Source of the DNA: Sphingomonadaceae bacterium | GTDB taxonomy: Bacteria; Pseudomonadota; Alphaproteobacteria; Sphingomonadales; Sphingomonadaceae | DNA length: 8,178 bases | Assembly: GCA_947446935.1 (NCBI GenBank) | Contig: CANFIV010000055.1 | Coordinates: 1-8,178 of the forward strand | Direction: 5' to 3' | Shown: positions 1 to 7,040 of the stretch, in pieces | Position numbering within the stretch: position 1 is the first letter of the stretch | How the letters are laid out: every line of letters starts with the position of its first letter | The notes under the pieces: generated by a model | Told to the model about the DNA's origin: nothing | The model's database searches: none | The model's input: the letters and a program-made list of their open reading frames with translations, nothing else | Translations under genes and position numbers: made by a program

Positions 1-1220
1 AAGCCTGCCGCCTTTTGGTAAGCGAGCATGAACGCCGCGCGTTCCTCCGCCGGGATGACCGCGTCGATATCGTCGAACTGCCCGCCGCAGCGCTCGTCGA
101 CCATATTGAGCAGGCCGAACGGCCCCGCCCCCCGGTTGCGCATCGCGACTTGCCCGATTGGCCCACACAGCTGCGCATCGAACGCAGCAAGGCTCGCCGC
201 GGTCAAACCCTGCTCGGTCATGATCCGCCCCAGCACCCGCGCATCGATGATCGCCTGCGACGCACCGTTGGAGCCGGTGGGATACATCGGATGCGCCGCA
301 TCGCCGATCAGCAGGACCGGCCCGTCCGCCCAGGTCGGCAGAGGATCGCGGTCGATCATCGGGTTTTCATAGGCCAGATCAGACTTCGCCAGCAGCGCGG
401 GCAAATCGAGCCAGTCGTAGACGAAGCCCTCGAACTCATGCGCGAACTCAGAGAGCTCCACCGGTCGGAACCAGCCCGCCTTGGTCCAGTCATGGTCGCT
501 GTCAAAGGTCTGCTCGGCGATCCAGTTGATATCGGCCAAGCCTTCCGCATCGGGGTGCGAGATCGGATAGAGCACCACCCGGTGCCGGCTCGTGCCCAGC
601 CCCACGAACGAGGATCCGCTGCGAATCGGCACGCCCCTTGCCGTCCCGCGCCACATGATCGTGCCGCCCCAGTGGATCGGCGGCTGATCGGGATGCATCT
701 GCGCCCGGATCGCAGAATGAATGCCATCTGCGCCGATCAACAGCGCGCCGCTGCGTTCCTCGGTCACGCCATCGGCCCGCTCCACTAGCGCGATGACGGT
801 GCCGTCCGCTTCCTTGCGGTAGCCAGAAACTTTGCACCCCAGCCGCACCGCATCTGGCCCCAGCCGCTCCAGCACCGTGCGGTAGAGCAGCATATGGAAC
901 TGCCCGCGATGCACGGCATACTGGTGCCAGCGATAGCCAGCGAGCTTCCCGCGCGGCTCGGCATAGATGTCCTTGCCGTTCAGCCCCACCAGCGCCCACT
1001 CGCGCGCCGGAATGCCGACGGCATCGAGTTCGGCCTCACCGATCCCGATATCTTCCAGCTCGCGCACCGCATTCGGCTGCAGGTTGATCCCCACCCCCAG
1101 CGGCTTCAGTTCGCGCACGCTCTCCAGCACCGTGCAGCGCACGCCGATCTGGTGCAGCGTCAACGCAAGCACGAGCCCGCCAATGCCGCCGCCCGCAATC
1201 AACACTTCATTCTCGGGCAT
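1..1220 (-). CDS. PhzS-like FAD-dependent monooxygenase, C-terminus cut by window edge
   Basis: Group A flavoprotein monooxygenase, the family that uses NAD(P)H and O2 to hydroxylate or decarboxylatively hydroxylate aromatic rings; the substrate here is unknown. 406 residues are visible. The N-terminal FAD-binding motif GGGIGG lies at residues 10-15 and is followed by LGVGINLQPNAVREL (41-55), typical of the PhzS/salicylate hydroxylase branch. The DG motif IGADGIHSAIR lies at 162-172. The GD motif LIGDAAHPMYPTGSNGASQA lies at 304-323 and binds the FAD ribityl and pyrophosphate. The frame is open through base 1 and family proteins are about 400-430 residues, so only a short tail is missing. I prefer the ATG at 1220 because GGGA lies 6 bases upstream; an in-frame ATG at 1226 would add two residues. 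It lies 33 bases after the peptidase stop on the same strand, so it is probably the second gene of that operon. There is no signal peptide, so it should be cytoplasmic. Family is confident; PhzS itself (phenazine substrate) is not implied, as no phenazine genes are visible. Confidence 0.9.
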   Translation of the reverse strand, partial: MPENEVLIAGGGIGGLVLALTLHQIGVRCTVLESVRELKPLGVGINLQPNAVRELEDIGIGEAELDAVGIPAREWALVGLNGKDIYAEPRGKLAGYRWHQYAVHRGQFHMLLYRTVLERLGPDAVRLGCKVSGYRKEADGTVIALVERADGVTEERSGALLIGADGIHSAIRAQMHPDQPPIHWGGTIMWRGTARGVPIRSGSSFVGLGTSRHRVVLYPISHPDAEGLADINWIAEQTFDSDHDWTKAGWFRPVELSEFAHEFEGFVYDWLDLPALLAKSDLAYENPMIDRDPLPTWADGPVLLIGDAAHPMYPTGSNGASQAIIDARVLGRIMTEQGLTAASLAAFDAQLCGPIGQVAMRNRGAGPFGLLNMVDERCGGQFDDIDAVIPAEERAAFMLAYQKAAG

Positions 1221-1253
1221 CCGCATTCCCGTTCGTTGCTTGTTTTCCTGCCG

Positions 1254-2987
1254 CTACAGCCGGGCCAGACGCCGTGCAACGCCGCTCACTTGTCTGCACT
1301 GTAGACCGGCACCGTATCGGACAGCGGATCGAGCCGCACTGTGAGCGCGACGCCCGCTGCCAGCGACAGCAGCACGGCCGCCGCCACGCGCGGTCTTCGT
1401 GCCAAGCCCGGGCCACAGCGGCAGCACCGCCATCGCCGCCACCGCGAGCGGCAGCACCGCCGCCACTGGCAGTTTCGGTCCGACGCCTTGCATTACCTGA
1501 TGCCCGAGCGCGATCATGTACCCGCCAACCAGCGCCGCCGCGATCACTGCCAGTCCCCGCGCCGAAAAGGCAGAGCCGTGCCCCACCACCGCCAATGCGG
1601 CAATCGCCAGCGCCGCCAGCAGCACCGGCAGAACCACGACATAGGCCGCAGTCGGCGCCATCGCCTGCCCGGCAACCGCCAGCGCAAGGATCGGCAGCGC
1701 CGCGCCCGCCAGACCGGCGGGACTGCTCTTCCAAGCCCCCATTGTCAGCAGGAACGCCGCAAGTCCGCCCGCCAGCGCCATAGCCTCCAGCCGCGGGATC
1801 GCCGCCAGCCGGTCATAGTAGTTGGCCTCGCCGGGCGCGAGCGAGAGGCGGTTGATGCCATAGAGCACCACCCCCGCCAGCACGATCAGCCCAAGCATCC
1901 GTCCTGTTCCGGCCGCCGTCGCCCGCCAATCCGGCTGACGCAGCGCTGCAATGCCAAGGCCCACCGCCGCAAACGCCACCATGATCCACCCTGCCCACGC
2001 CGGGTAGACCACCAGCACGACCCCAAAGGCATCGAAAAACACCACGTCCGCCGTGCGGACCGGCAGCGGTTCGCCGCTGAGCAGGTCACGGGTCAGGTCC
2101 AGCACTTGTGCGCCCATATCCTGAAGCGCCCCCTGATCAATCGCATCCGGGGTCGCCTTGGGGGAATGGTAAAGTTGCGGCCGCCCGATAAAGGCGAAGT
2201 TGTAACCGGTGTAAGGCCCCGTCCGGGCTTCGGTGAGGTCGGTATCGTTGGGCAGCACTTTGTAGATATACACGCCAAGCGACGAGCCCGCCGGACGCGC
2301 AATACTGCGCGCCACTCTGGCGATTGCCGCGCCATTCTCCGGTGAAGTTTCGAACAGCGTTGTCCTGCCCCCGCCGCCGCGTGCCTCGACATTGATCACT
2401 GCGCCCACATGCGCGCGCAGCGGATCGGCGGTGAAGAAATGGTGCGCGCCGTCGAGCCCCAGCTCCTCGCCGTCGGTAAACAGCACGATCAGATCGCGCG
2501 CTGGCGGCCCTCCGGCCCGCACCGCGCGCACCGTCTCAAGCAGCGCGGAGACCCCTGCCGTGTCGTCAGCGGCGCCGGGCGATCCGCCCACAGTGTCATG
2601 GTGCGCCATCAGCAAAACGGCGGGCACGTTGCGGTCCCTGCCGGGCAGCACGCCGATCACATTTGTGAGCGTGGGCGCAAGGACCTTGTTGCCGCTCCAC
2701 CATGCCAGGCGCGCGGCACTCGCCTGTGTTGCGGTGAACGGTGTCTCGTGCACCTCCATACCCATCGCCTGCAGCCGCCGAGCGAGATGCGCGCGCACAG
2801 CAGCATCCTCGGGCGAGGCAGCCAGGTGGGGCCTTGCGGCGATCACCCGCACGTCGGCCATGGCCCTGGCTGCGGAAAAAACCTGAGGCGGGCTGCCAGC
2901 GCCGAGCGGCGCGGGCGGCGTGGTCGCCCTGATCCCGAGCAGCACCGCGAACATCAGCGCGGCGATCAGATACAGCGACTTGCCCAT
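1254..2987 (-). CDS. M28-family zinc metallopeptidase with C-terminal membrane domain, tail frameshifted
   Basis: Predicted membrane-bound di-zinc exopeptidase (aminopeptidase type), related by motif to the Fxna/ERMP1-like M28 branch. The open frame is 577 residues. Residues 4-20 form a signal anchor. The catalytic domain at about 40-305 holds AHHDTV (zinc ligand H129, D131), GAADDTAG (bridging D141), DGEELGL (catalytic E174, ligand E175), NVEARG (E201) and LYHSPK (H274), so all five metal ligands and the general base are present. NVEARG plus LFETSPEN fits the EAR variant of M28. About eight hydrophobic segments follow between 315 and 525. The active site probably faces the periplasm. The start ATG has GGAG 5 bases upstream. 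The last 43 residues are Arg/Gly/Ser-rich, use rare codons (AGA, CTA, CGA) and lack a helix, which suggests a frameshift at 1387-1392; in the alternative frame the protein would be about 566-567 residues and stop at 1286. The family call is firm; whether the gene makes a normal protein is uncertain. Confidence 0.9.
   Translation of the reverse strand: MGKSLYLIAALMFAVLLGIRATTPPAPLGAGSPPQVFSAARAMADVRVIAARPHLAASPEDAAVRAHLARRLQAMGMEVHETPFTATQASAARLAWWSGNKVLAPTLTNVIGVLPGRDRNVPAVLLMAHHDTVGGSPGAADDTAGVSALLETVRAVRAGGPPARDLIVLFTDGEELGLDGAHHFFTADPLRAHVGAVINVEARGGGGRTTLFETSPENGAAIARVARSIARPAGSSLGVYIYKVLPNDTDLTEARTGPYTGYNFAFIGRPQLYHSPKATPDAIDQGALQDMGAQVLDLTRDLLSGEPLPVRTADVVFFDAFGVVLVVYPAWAGWIMVAFAAVGLGIAALRQPDWRATAAGTGRMLGLIVLAGVVLYGINRLSLAPGEANYYDRLAAIPRLEAMALAGGLAAFLLTMGAWKSSPAGLAGAALPILALAVAGQAMAPTAAYVVVLPVLLAALAIAALAVVGHGSAFSARGLAVIAAALVGGYMIALGHQVMQGVGPKLPVAAVLPLAVAAMAVLPLWPGLGTKTARGGGRAAVAGSGRRAHSAARSAVRYGAGLQCRQVSGVARRLARL
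1387..1392 (-). other. Probable frameshift site in a (CG)3 run near the 3' end of the peptidase gene
   Basis: The peptidase frame enters this run at codon 533. Leaving it one base later (equivalent to two missing bases, or one extra) opens a frame of 33 codons. That frame begins VAAAVLLSLAAGVALTVRLD, a membrane helix, ends PVYSADK and stops with TGA at 1286-1288. It has G/C at the third position in 27 of 33 codons, like the rest of the gene; the annotated frame does not. Loss of one CG unit from a (CG)4 run would explain it exactly (T-A-R-V-A-A-A in the restored protein). It may be a real mutation, a sequencing error or, less likely, programmed slippage. Confidence 0.7.
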
Positions 2988-3017
2988 GCAATCTCCAGCG
3001 GCTTTGCATGCCCTGAT

Positions 3018-3034
3018 GGGGCCCGTGAGGCCCC
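3018..3034. repeat. Small perfect hairpin in the peptidase leader
   Basis: GGGGCC at 3018-3023 and GGCCCC at 3029-3034 form a six-base-pair all-G/C stem around a five-base loop. It lies about 30 bases upstream of the peptidase ATG in the leader of the leftward transcript. There is no following T-run on either strand, so it is not a convincing terminator. It could be a transcript-stability or attenuation element, or chance in GC-rich DNA. Confidence 0.4.
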
Positions 3035-3092
3035 TTCCGCAAGCCCCAAAAGGCAGCCTTCCCGGCCGAATCCGCGATCCAATCGTTAGGTT

Positions 3093-3120
3093 TTGTTAAC
3101 CAAGCCTCATTACCTTTGAT
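3093..3120 (+). promoter_or_regulatory. Candidate promoter and GTTAACC site in the divergent spacer
   Basis: The 2988-3161 spacer separates the leftward peptidase operon from the rightward desaturase operon and must hold promoters for both. On the + strand TTGTTA (3093-3098) and TTTGAT (3115-3120), 16 bases apart, each match the sigma-70 -35 and -10 consensus at four of six positions, about 40 bases upstream of the desaturase start. The -35 element overlaps GTTAACC (3095-3101), which contains the TTAACC half-site of the alphaproteobacterial cell-cycle regulator CtrA. The upstream half would be TTAG with a 6-base rather than 7-base gap, so the full CtrA box is imperfect. This AT-rich stretch stands out from its surroundings; the specific assignments are weak. 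Confidence 0.3.
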
Positions 3121-3161
3121 CCGTAATCACCGAATGTCCCTCAAAATACCGGAGTGGCTGC

Positions 3162-4172
3162 TTGTTCATTTCCAGGTCTCTAGAGCCGCACGAGGACCAC
3201 TCGGCAACTTTCGCCGCGATCCGATCGGAGCTGCGTGATGCCGACGGCACGCCGCTCACCGCACTGCTCAAGGATCTGAAGCCGGACTATGGCCGGGTCT
3301 GGCGCGATATCGGGCTCGGCTATCTCGGGCTCCTGTGGTCCTGCGCCGGGGCGGTGTGGTTCGCGCGGATGGGCTTGCCCGGAGCAGTACTTGCGGTCAT
3401 TTTCGGTGCAGGCGGGATCGGATTCTGGGTCGCCTATATTCTGCTGTTCATCCACGAGGCTGCGCACGCCAATCTCGCCTCCACCCGCAAGACCAGCGAC
3501 TTGTTATGCGATCTGTTCGTCGGCTGGATAATCGGCTCGAGCGTGCGCAAGTACCGCAAGGTCCACTTCGAACACCACCGCGCCTTCGGCACGACTGGCG
3601 ATGCCGAGAACACCTATTTCCATGCGTTGAACCTGGCATTTGTCCTCAAGGCGCTGACCGGATGGCGCGTGGTCGAAGTGCTCGCCGCGCGCGCTCGGCT
3701 AACCGCGCCCAAGACCAAATCCGGCACCGCCACCACCGAGGGCGCTTACCGCGACCGGATCGTGCTCCTCGGGGGCATCACCGCACATATCGCCATTCTC
3801 GCCGCGCTGTTCGCACTAGGCGGTTGGGCGGCTGGGCTTGCCTGGATCGCCGGAGTTGGCGTGGTATTTCCGTTTTTCGGGGCGCTGCGCCAGTTGCTTG
3901 AACACCGCTCGCTCGAAGCGCGCGGACAGGTAGATTACCGCCAGGTCGATCACGGTGGCTACACGCGCATGTTCGGCAAGGACCTTGTCGCCCGCACGTT
4001 CGGTGCCGCGGGGTTCAACCGGCACCTGCTCCACCACTGGGAGCCGCAAGTGTCCTATACCTGCTTCGATGCGCTGGAGGACATCTTTGAGCGCACTGGC
4101 ATGGGTCCGGCCATGGACGCCCGACGGACCACTTATGGCGCTGCCTTCCGCGCGCTTTACAACCGTCGCTGA
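3162..4172 (+). CDS. Membrane fatty-acid desaturase/hydroxylase family protein
   Basis: Integral-membrane di-iron enzyme of the fatty acid desaturase superfamily, 336 residues, a usual length. It shows the three diagnostic histidine boxes: HEAAH (98-102), HFEHH (135-139) and HLLHH (288-292), plus an additional His in LLEHR (248). These are the di-iron ligands. Hydrophobic stretches lie at about 50-68, 73-97, 115-126, 200-219 and 222-240, placing the histidines on the cytoplasmic side as in the family. The reaction is O2-dependent desaturation or hydroxylation of an acyl chain or other lipid such as a carotenoid; which one cannot be told from motifs. Translation most likely starts at TTG 3162, as GGAG (3151-3154) sits 7 bases upstream and no in-frame ATG precedes the conserved region. 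The methyltransferase gene begins 13 bases after its stop, so the two are probably co-translated and may act on the same lipid. Confidence 0.9.
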   Translation: MFISRSLEPHEDHSATFAAIRSELRDADGTPLTALLKDLKPDYGRVWRDIGLGYLGLLWSCAGAVWFARMGLPGAVLAVIFGAGGIGFWVAYILLFIHEAAHANLASTRKTSDLLCDLFVGWIIGSSVRKYRKVHFEHHRAFGTTGDAENTYFHALNLAFVLKALTGWRVVEVLAARARLTAPKTKSGTATTEGAYRDRIVLLGGITAHIAILAALFALGGWAAGLAWIAGVGVVFPFFGALRQLLEHRSLEARGQVDYRQVDHGGYTRMFGKDLVARTFGAAGFNRHLLHHWEPQVSYTCFDALEDIFERTGMGPAMDARRTTYGAAFRALYNRR

Positions 4173-4185
4173 AAGAGTGCCCGGA

Positions 4186-5148
4186 ATGAACGCCCCCGCC
4201 CTGTTCCCCGAACTCGCCCAGCAGGCCGGCGCACCCGCATGCCCGCTCTGCGGCACCCACGAAACGCGCTTCCACGCCAAGGCGCACGATATCGAATACT
4301 GCACCAGCAGCGACATCTACACGTGGCAAGGCTGCGATGGTTGCGGCGTGCTGTTCCTCGATCCCATGCCGGTGGACAAGCTGGGCGAGATCTACCCGGC
4401 GAACTACTACTCGTATGGTGAAGGCAAGCCCTCAGCCGTCCAGAAGATCAAGGAAGCGCTCGACCGGAAGCGCTTCAAAGGCCTGCTTGCGGCCATTCCG
4501 GGCCAAAGCCTTTCTGTGCTCGACATCGGCGGCGGCAGCGGCTGGCTGCTCGATATGGTGAAAAACGCAGACCCGCGCGTGAAGGATACCACAGTCGTCG
4601 ATCTCGACGCCGGAGCCGCCGAACTTGCGCGCGCCAAAGGTCACACATTCGTGCAGGGCCGCATCGAGGATGCCCCACTCGACACGAAATTCGATTTCAT
4701 CCTCATGCTCAACCTGATCGAGCATGTCGCCGATCCGCGCGCGATGCTGACCAAAGTGCGTGGCCTGCTCAAGCCCGGCGGCCAGTTGTTTATCAAGACG
4801 CCCAATTTCGATTCGCTCGATGCACGCCTGTTCCGCCACCGCTCGTGGGCCGGCTTCCACACCCCGCGCCATTTCGTCCTGTTCCAGCGCAGCAGCCTGG
4901 AGGCGCTGTGCCGCGATTGCGGGCTTGAACCCCAATCCTTCAGCTACACACAGGGCGCACCGTTCTGGAGCGTCTCGCTCCTCGATGAACTGCGGCGGCT
5001 CGGCCTCGTAAAGATCACAGCGGAACGCCCGGCTGTCGCGCATCCGCTGATCCCGGCCCTTCAGGCACTCAGCGCCGCGTTCGACTTCTTGCGCCGCCCG
5101 TTCGCGCCGCTCAGCCAGATGGAACTGGTAGCGCGACCTGTGGGATAA
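4186..5148 (+). CDS. SAM-dependent methyltransferase with N-terminal Cys4 module
   Basis: Class I (Rossmann-fold) methyltransferase of the Methyltransf_23 type, 320 residues. Residues 19-22 (CPLC) and 50-53 (CDGC) form two CxxC knuckles that probably bind zinc, followed by LFLDPMP and a tyrosine-rich YPANYYSYGEG stretch (70-80), an arrangement seen in many envelope-polysaccharide and small-molecule methyltransferases. SAM-binding motif I is VLDIGGGSGWLL (111-122), the acidic end of strand 2 is VVDLD (137-141), motif IV lies around MLNLIEHVADP (174-184), and LLKPGGQLFIKTPN (194-207) is the post-motif strand. The acceptor substrate is unknown. I chose ATG 4186 with GAAAGAG 8 bases upstream; an in-frame GTG at 4177 is possible. 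The frame stays open back to 3955 but overlaps the desaturase, so that extension is rejected. Last gene of its operon; no clear terminator follows. Confidence 0.88.
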   Translation: MNAPALFPELAQQAGAPACPLCGTHETRFHAKAHDIEYCTSSDIYTWQGCDGCGVLFLDPMPVDKLGEIYPANYYSYGEGKPSAVQKIKEALDRKRFKGLLAAIPGQSLSVLDIGGGSGWLLDMVKNADPRVKDTTVVDLDAGAAELARAKGHTFVQGRIEDAPLDTKFDFILMLNLIEHVADPRAMLTKVRGLLKPGGQLFIKTPNFDSLDARLFRHRSWAGFHTPRHFVLFQRSSLEALCRDCGLEPQSFSYTQGAPFWSVSLLDELRRLGLVKITAERPAVAHPLIPALQALSAAFDFLRRPFAPLSQMELVARPVG

Positions 5149-5231
5149 GTCCGATCTATTCATAAGACACACTAATACTGCACTTAAGCCTTTTGGGCAC
5201 ACTGGCAAAGCCGGGCCAACGCTTCTAAAGC

Positions 5232-5267
5232 GCGGGGACTGATTCCGTCCCGTTCAGGAAACCCCGC
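5232..5267 (+). promoter_or_regulatory. Candidate RNA switch in the rpiB leader (two exclusive hairpins)
   Basis: The only Shine-Dalgarno-like sequence before rpiB is AGGAA (5256-5260), 13 bases from the ATG. In one fold, GCGGGG (5232-5237) pairs with CCCCGC (5262-5267) and TTCC (5243-5246) pairs with GGAA (5257-5260), hiding the Shine-Dalgarno. In the other, GGGAC (5235-5239) pairs with GTCCC (5247-5251) around a seven-base loop, which breaks the first fold and frees AGGAA. Both are read directly from the sequence; any regulatory role is inference, and GC-rich DNA makes such stems by chance. The rest of the 5149-5273 spacer is AT-rich at 5151-5195 and probably carries the operon promoter, but I see no convincing -35/-10 pair. 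Confidence 0.35.
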
Positions 5268-5273
5268 TTCCCC

Positions 5274-5711
5274 ATGCGTATTGCGATTGCCTCGGATCAC
5301 GCCGCGTTCGACCTCAAGGCCGAACTTGGCGCCCATATCACCAGCCTCGGCCACGAACTGATCGACCTTGGGCCGGCCACTGCCAGCAGCGTCGATTATC
5401 CCGATTATGGCTACAAGCTGGCAGAAGCCGTGGCCTCGGGTGTGGCGGAACGAGGCGTTGCGCTGTGCGGTTCGGGCATTGGCATTTCCATCGCGGTCAA
5501 CCGCAACCCGGCGCTGCGCTGCGCGCTGGTGAGCGAGCCGCTCTCGGCCGCGCTCTCGCGTTCGCATAACGATGCCAATGCCATCGCGATGGGCGCACGT
5601 CTCGTCGGCCCCGAAATGGCAAAAGCCTGCCTTGAGGCTTTCCTCGCGGGCGAATTTCTCGGCGGCCGCCATACCGGCCGTGTCGACAAGCTTTCCAATC
5701 CCACCCTGTAA
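5274..5711 (+). CDS. rpiB: Ribose-5-phosphate isomerase B (RpiB/LacA/LacB family)
   Basis: Cytoplasmic aldose-ketose isomerase that interconverts ribose 5-phosphate and ribulose 5-phosphate in the non-oxidative pentose phosphate pathway. At 145 residues it has the family's usual length and aligns end to end with E. coli RpiB from memory. Key sites are SDHAAFDLK (7-15) with D8-H9, DYPDY (41-45), the catalytic cysteine C65 in [13 protein letters not shown] (64-76), SRSHNDAN (95-102) with H98, and [11 protein letters not shown] (130-140), whose arginines bind phosphate. The ATG gives the canonical N-terminus [10 protein letters not shown], so the start is secure despite a distant Shine-Dalgarno (AGGAA, 13 bases upstream). 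First gene of the glyA-nrdR operon; its stop overlaps the Shine-Dalgarno of glyA. Some family members act on other sugars such as allose or galactose 6-phosphate, but nothing here points to those. Confidence 0.95.
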   Translation: MRIAIASDHAAFDLKAELGAHITSLGHELIDLGPATASSVDYPDYGYKLAEAVASGVAERGVALCGSGIGISIAVNRNPALRCALVSEPLSAALSRSHNDANAIAMGARLVGPEMAKACLEAFLAGEFLGGRHTGRVDKLSNPTL

Positions 5712-5724
5712 AGGAGCCCTGCCC

Positions 5725-7038
5725 ATGAACGCTGCCACCGCCCCCGTGCAGGAAATTCGGAAAGCCGGGTTCTTCACCGAACACCTCGCCGCTGCCGATC
5801 CCGAAGTATACGCCGCCATCCGCGGTGAACTCGCACGCCAGCAGACCAAGATCGAGCTGATCGCCTCGGAAAACATCACCAGCCTTGCCTGCCTGGAGGC
5901 GGCCGGCTCGGTCTTCACCAACAAGTACGCTGAAGGCTACCCGGGCAAGCGCTACTACGGCGGCTGCGAATATGCCGATGTGGTCGAAACGCTTGCGATC
6001 GAGCGCGCCAAGGCGCTGTTCGGCAGCGAATTCGCCAATGTGCAGCCCAATTCGGGCAGCCAGATGAACCAGGCCGTCTTCCTCGCGTTGCTCGAGCCGG
6101 GTGACAGCTTCATGGGCCTCGATCTCAATTCGGGCGGCCACCTCACCCACGGCTCGCCGGTCAACATGAGCGGCAAGTGGTTCAAGCCAATCCCCTACGG
6201 CGTGCGCCGCGAGGATCACCAGATCGACATGGACGAGGTCCGCCGCCTCGCCCACGAGCACAAGCCCAAGCTCATCATTGCGGGCGGCACCGCCTATTCG
6301 CGGGTGTGGGATTGGGAAGCCTTCCGCACCATCGCCGACGAGATCGGCGCGTGGCTGCTGGTCGACATGTCGCACATCTCCGGCCTCGTCGCAGGCGGCG
6401 CGCACCCCTCGCCGATCCCGCACGCGCACGTCACCACGACCACCACGCACAAGTCGCTGCGCGGCCCCCGCTCAGGCGTGATCCTCACCAATGACGAGGC
6501 ACTCGCCAAGAAGATCAACATGGCAGTGTTCCCCGGCATGCAGGGCGGGCCGCTCGTCCACATCATCGCGGCCAAGGCGGTTGCCTTTGCCGAGGCGCTG
6601 AAGCCTGAATTCAAGGCCTATGCCCACCAGGTCGTCGCCAATGCCCGCGCGCTGTCCAGCAGCCTGCAAGAGGCTGGCCTCGGCATCGTCTCGGGCGGTA
6701 CGGACAACCACTCGATGCTGGTGGACCTGACGCCCAAGGATGTGACCGGCAAGGCCGCTGAAAAGGGCCTCGATCGCGCCTGGCTCACCTGCAACAAGAA
6801 CGGCATCCCGTTTGACACGCGCTCGCCCTTCGTCACCTCGGGCATCCGCCTCGGAACGCCAGCCGGCACCACCCGCGGCTTCCGCGAGGCCGAGTTCCGC
6901 CAGATCGGCCAGCTGATCGCCGAAGTGGTCGATGGCCTTTCGCGCAACGGCGATGCAGGCGATGGTCAGATCGAAGAAGCCGTCCGCGCCCGTGTCGAAG
7001 CCCTTTGCGCTGGTTTCCCGATTTATCCGGAGATGTGA
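5725..7038 (+). CDS. glyA: Serine hydroxymethyltransferase
   Basis: PLP-dependent enzyme converting serine and tetrahydrofolate to glycine and 5,10-methylene-tetrahydrofolate, the main one-carbon source for thymidylate, purine and methionine synthesis. 437 residues, full length. Motifs: ELIASENI (44-51), [19 protein letters not shown] (67-85), [11 protein letters not shown] (105-115), [11 protein letters not shown] (137-147), [10 protein letters not shown] (213-222) with the PLP-pyridine Asp D214, [15 protein letters not shown] (237-251) with Schiff-base lysine K243, FPGMQGGP (269-276), and [16 protein letters not shown] (371-386) with carboxylate-binding R375. The VDMSHISG variant differs from the usual VDMAHxAG of E. 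coli but keeps D214 and H217. The ATG has a strong AAGGAG (5711-5716) 8 bases upstream. The frame is open back to 5572, inside rpiB, but conserved sequence and the ribosome site fix 5725. It starts 13 bases after rpiB and ends 2 bases before the next gene. Confidence 0.98.
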   Translation: MNAATAPVQEIRKAGFFTEHLAAADPEVYAAIRGELARQQTKIELIASENITSLACLEAAGSVFTNKYAEGYPGKRYYGGCEYADVVETLAIERAKALFGSEFANVQPNSGSQMNQAVFLALLEPGDSFMGLDLNSGGHLTHGSPVNMSGKWFKPIPYGVRREDHQIDMDEVRRLAHEHKPKLIIAGGTAYSRVWDWEAFRTIADEIGAWLLVDMSHISGLVAGGAHPSPIPHAHVTTTTTHKSLRGPRSGVILTNDEALAKKINMAVFPGMQGGPLVHIIAAKAVAFAEALKPEFKAYAHQVVANARALSSSLQEAGLGIVSGGTDNHSMLVDLTPKDVTGKAAEKGLDRAWLTCNKNGIPFDTRSPFVTSGIRLGTPAGTTRGFREAEFRQIGQLIAEVVDGLSRNGDAGDGQIEEAVRARVEALCAGFPIYPEM

Positions 7039-7040
7039 TC

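Noticed and set aside
15..788. 257-codon open frame on the + strand opposite the monooxygenase
   Set aside because: Composition typical of antisense frames; the opposite strand carries intact FAD motifs throughout.
1341..2345. 334-codon open frame on the + strand opposite the peptidase
   Set aside because: Arg/His/Gln-rich translation without any domain, antisense to a gene with a full set of M28 motifs; a usual shadow in GC-rich DNA.
3018..3034. Hairpin as an intrinsic terminator
   Set aside because: No T-run on either strand, and it lies in a divergent spacer where no transcript needs to end.
3134..3239. Short ATG frame upstream of and overlapping the desaturase start
   Set aside because: No Shine-Dalgarno, out of frame with the desaturase and no similarity recognised; the GGAG fits the TTG start better.
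3162..5148. Desaturase-methyltransferase pair as a furan fatty acid (ufa) locus
   Set aside because: The methyltransferase has a Cys4 plus Methyltransf_23 layout rather than the cyclopropane-synthase fold, and no third ufa gene is present.
4432..5208. 258-codon open frame on the - strand opposite the methyltransferase
   Set aside because: Antisense shadow lacking motifs, while the + strand has clear SAM-binding motifs.
5149..5273. Terminator for the methyltransferase gene
   Set aside because: The spacer has no stable stem followed by a T-run; the visible stems sit next to the rpiB start.
5497..6450. 317-codon open frame on the - strand opposite rpiB/glyA
   Set aside because: Antisense to two unmistakable enzymes; no ribosome site or recognisable motifs.
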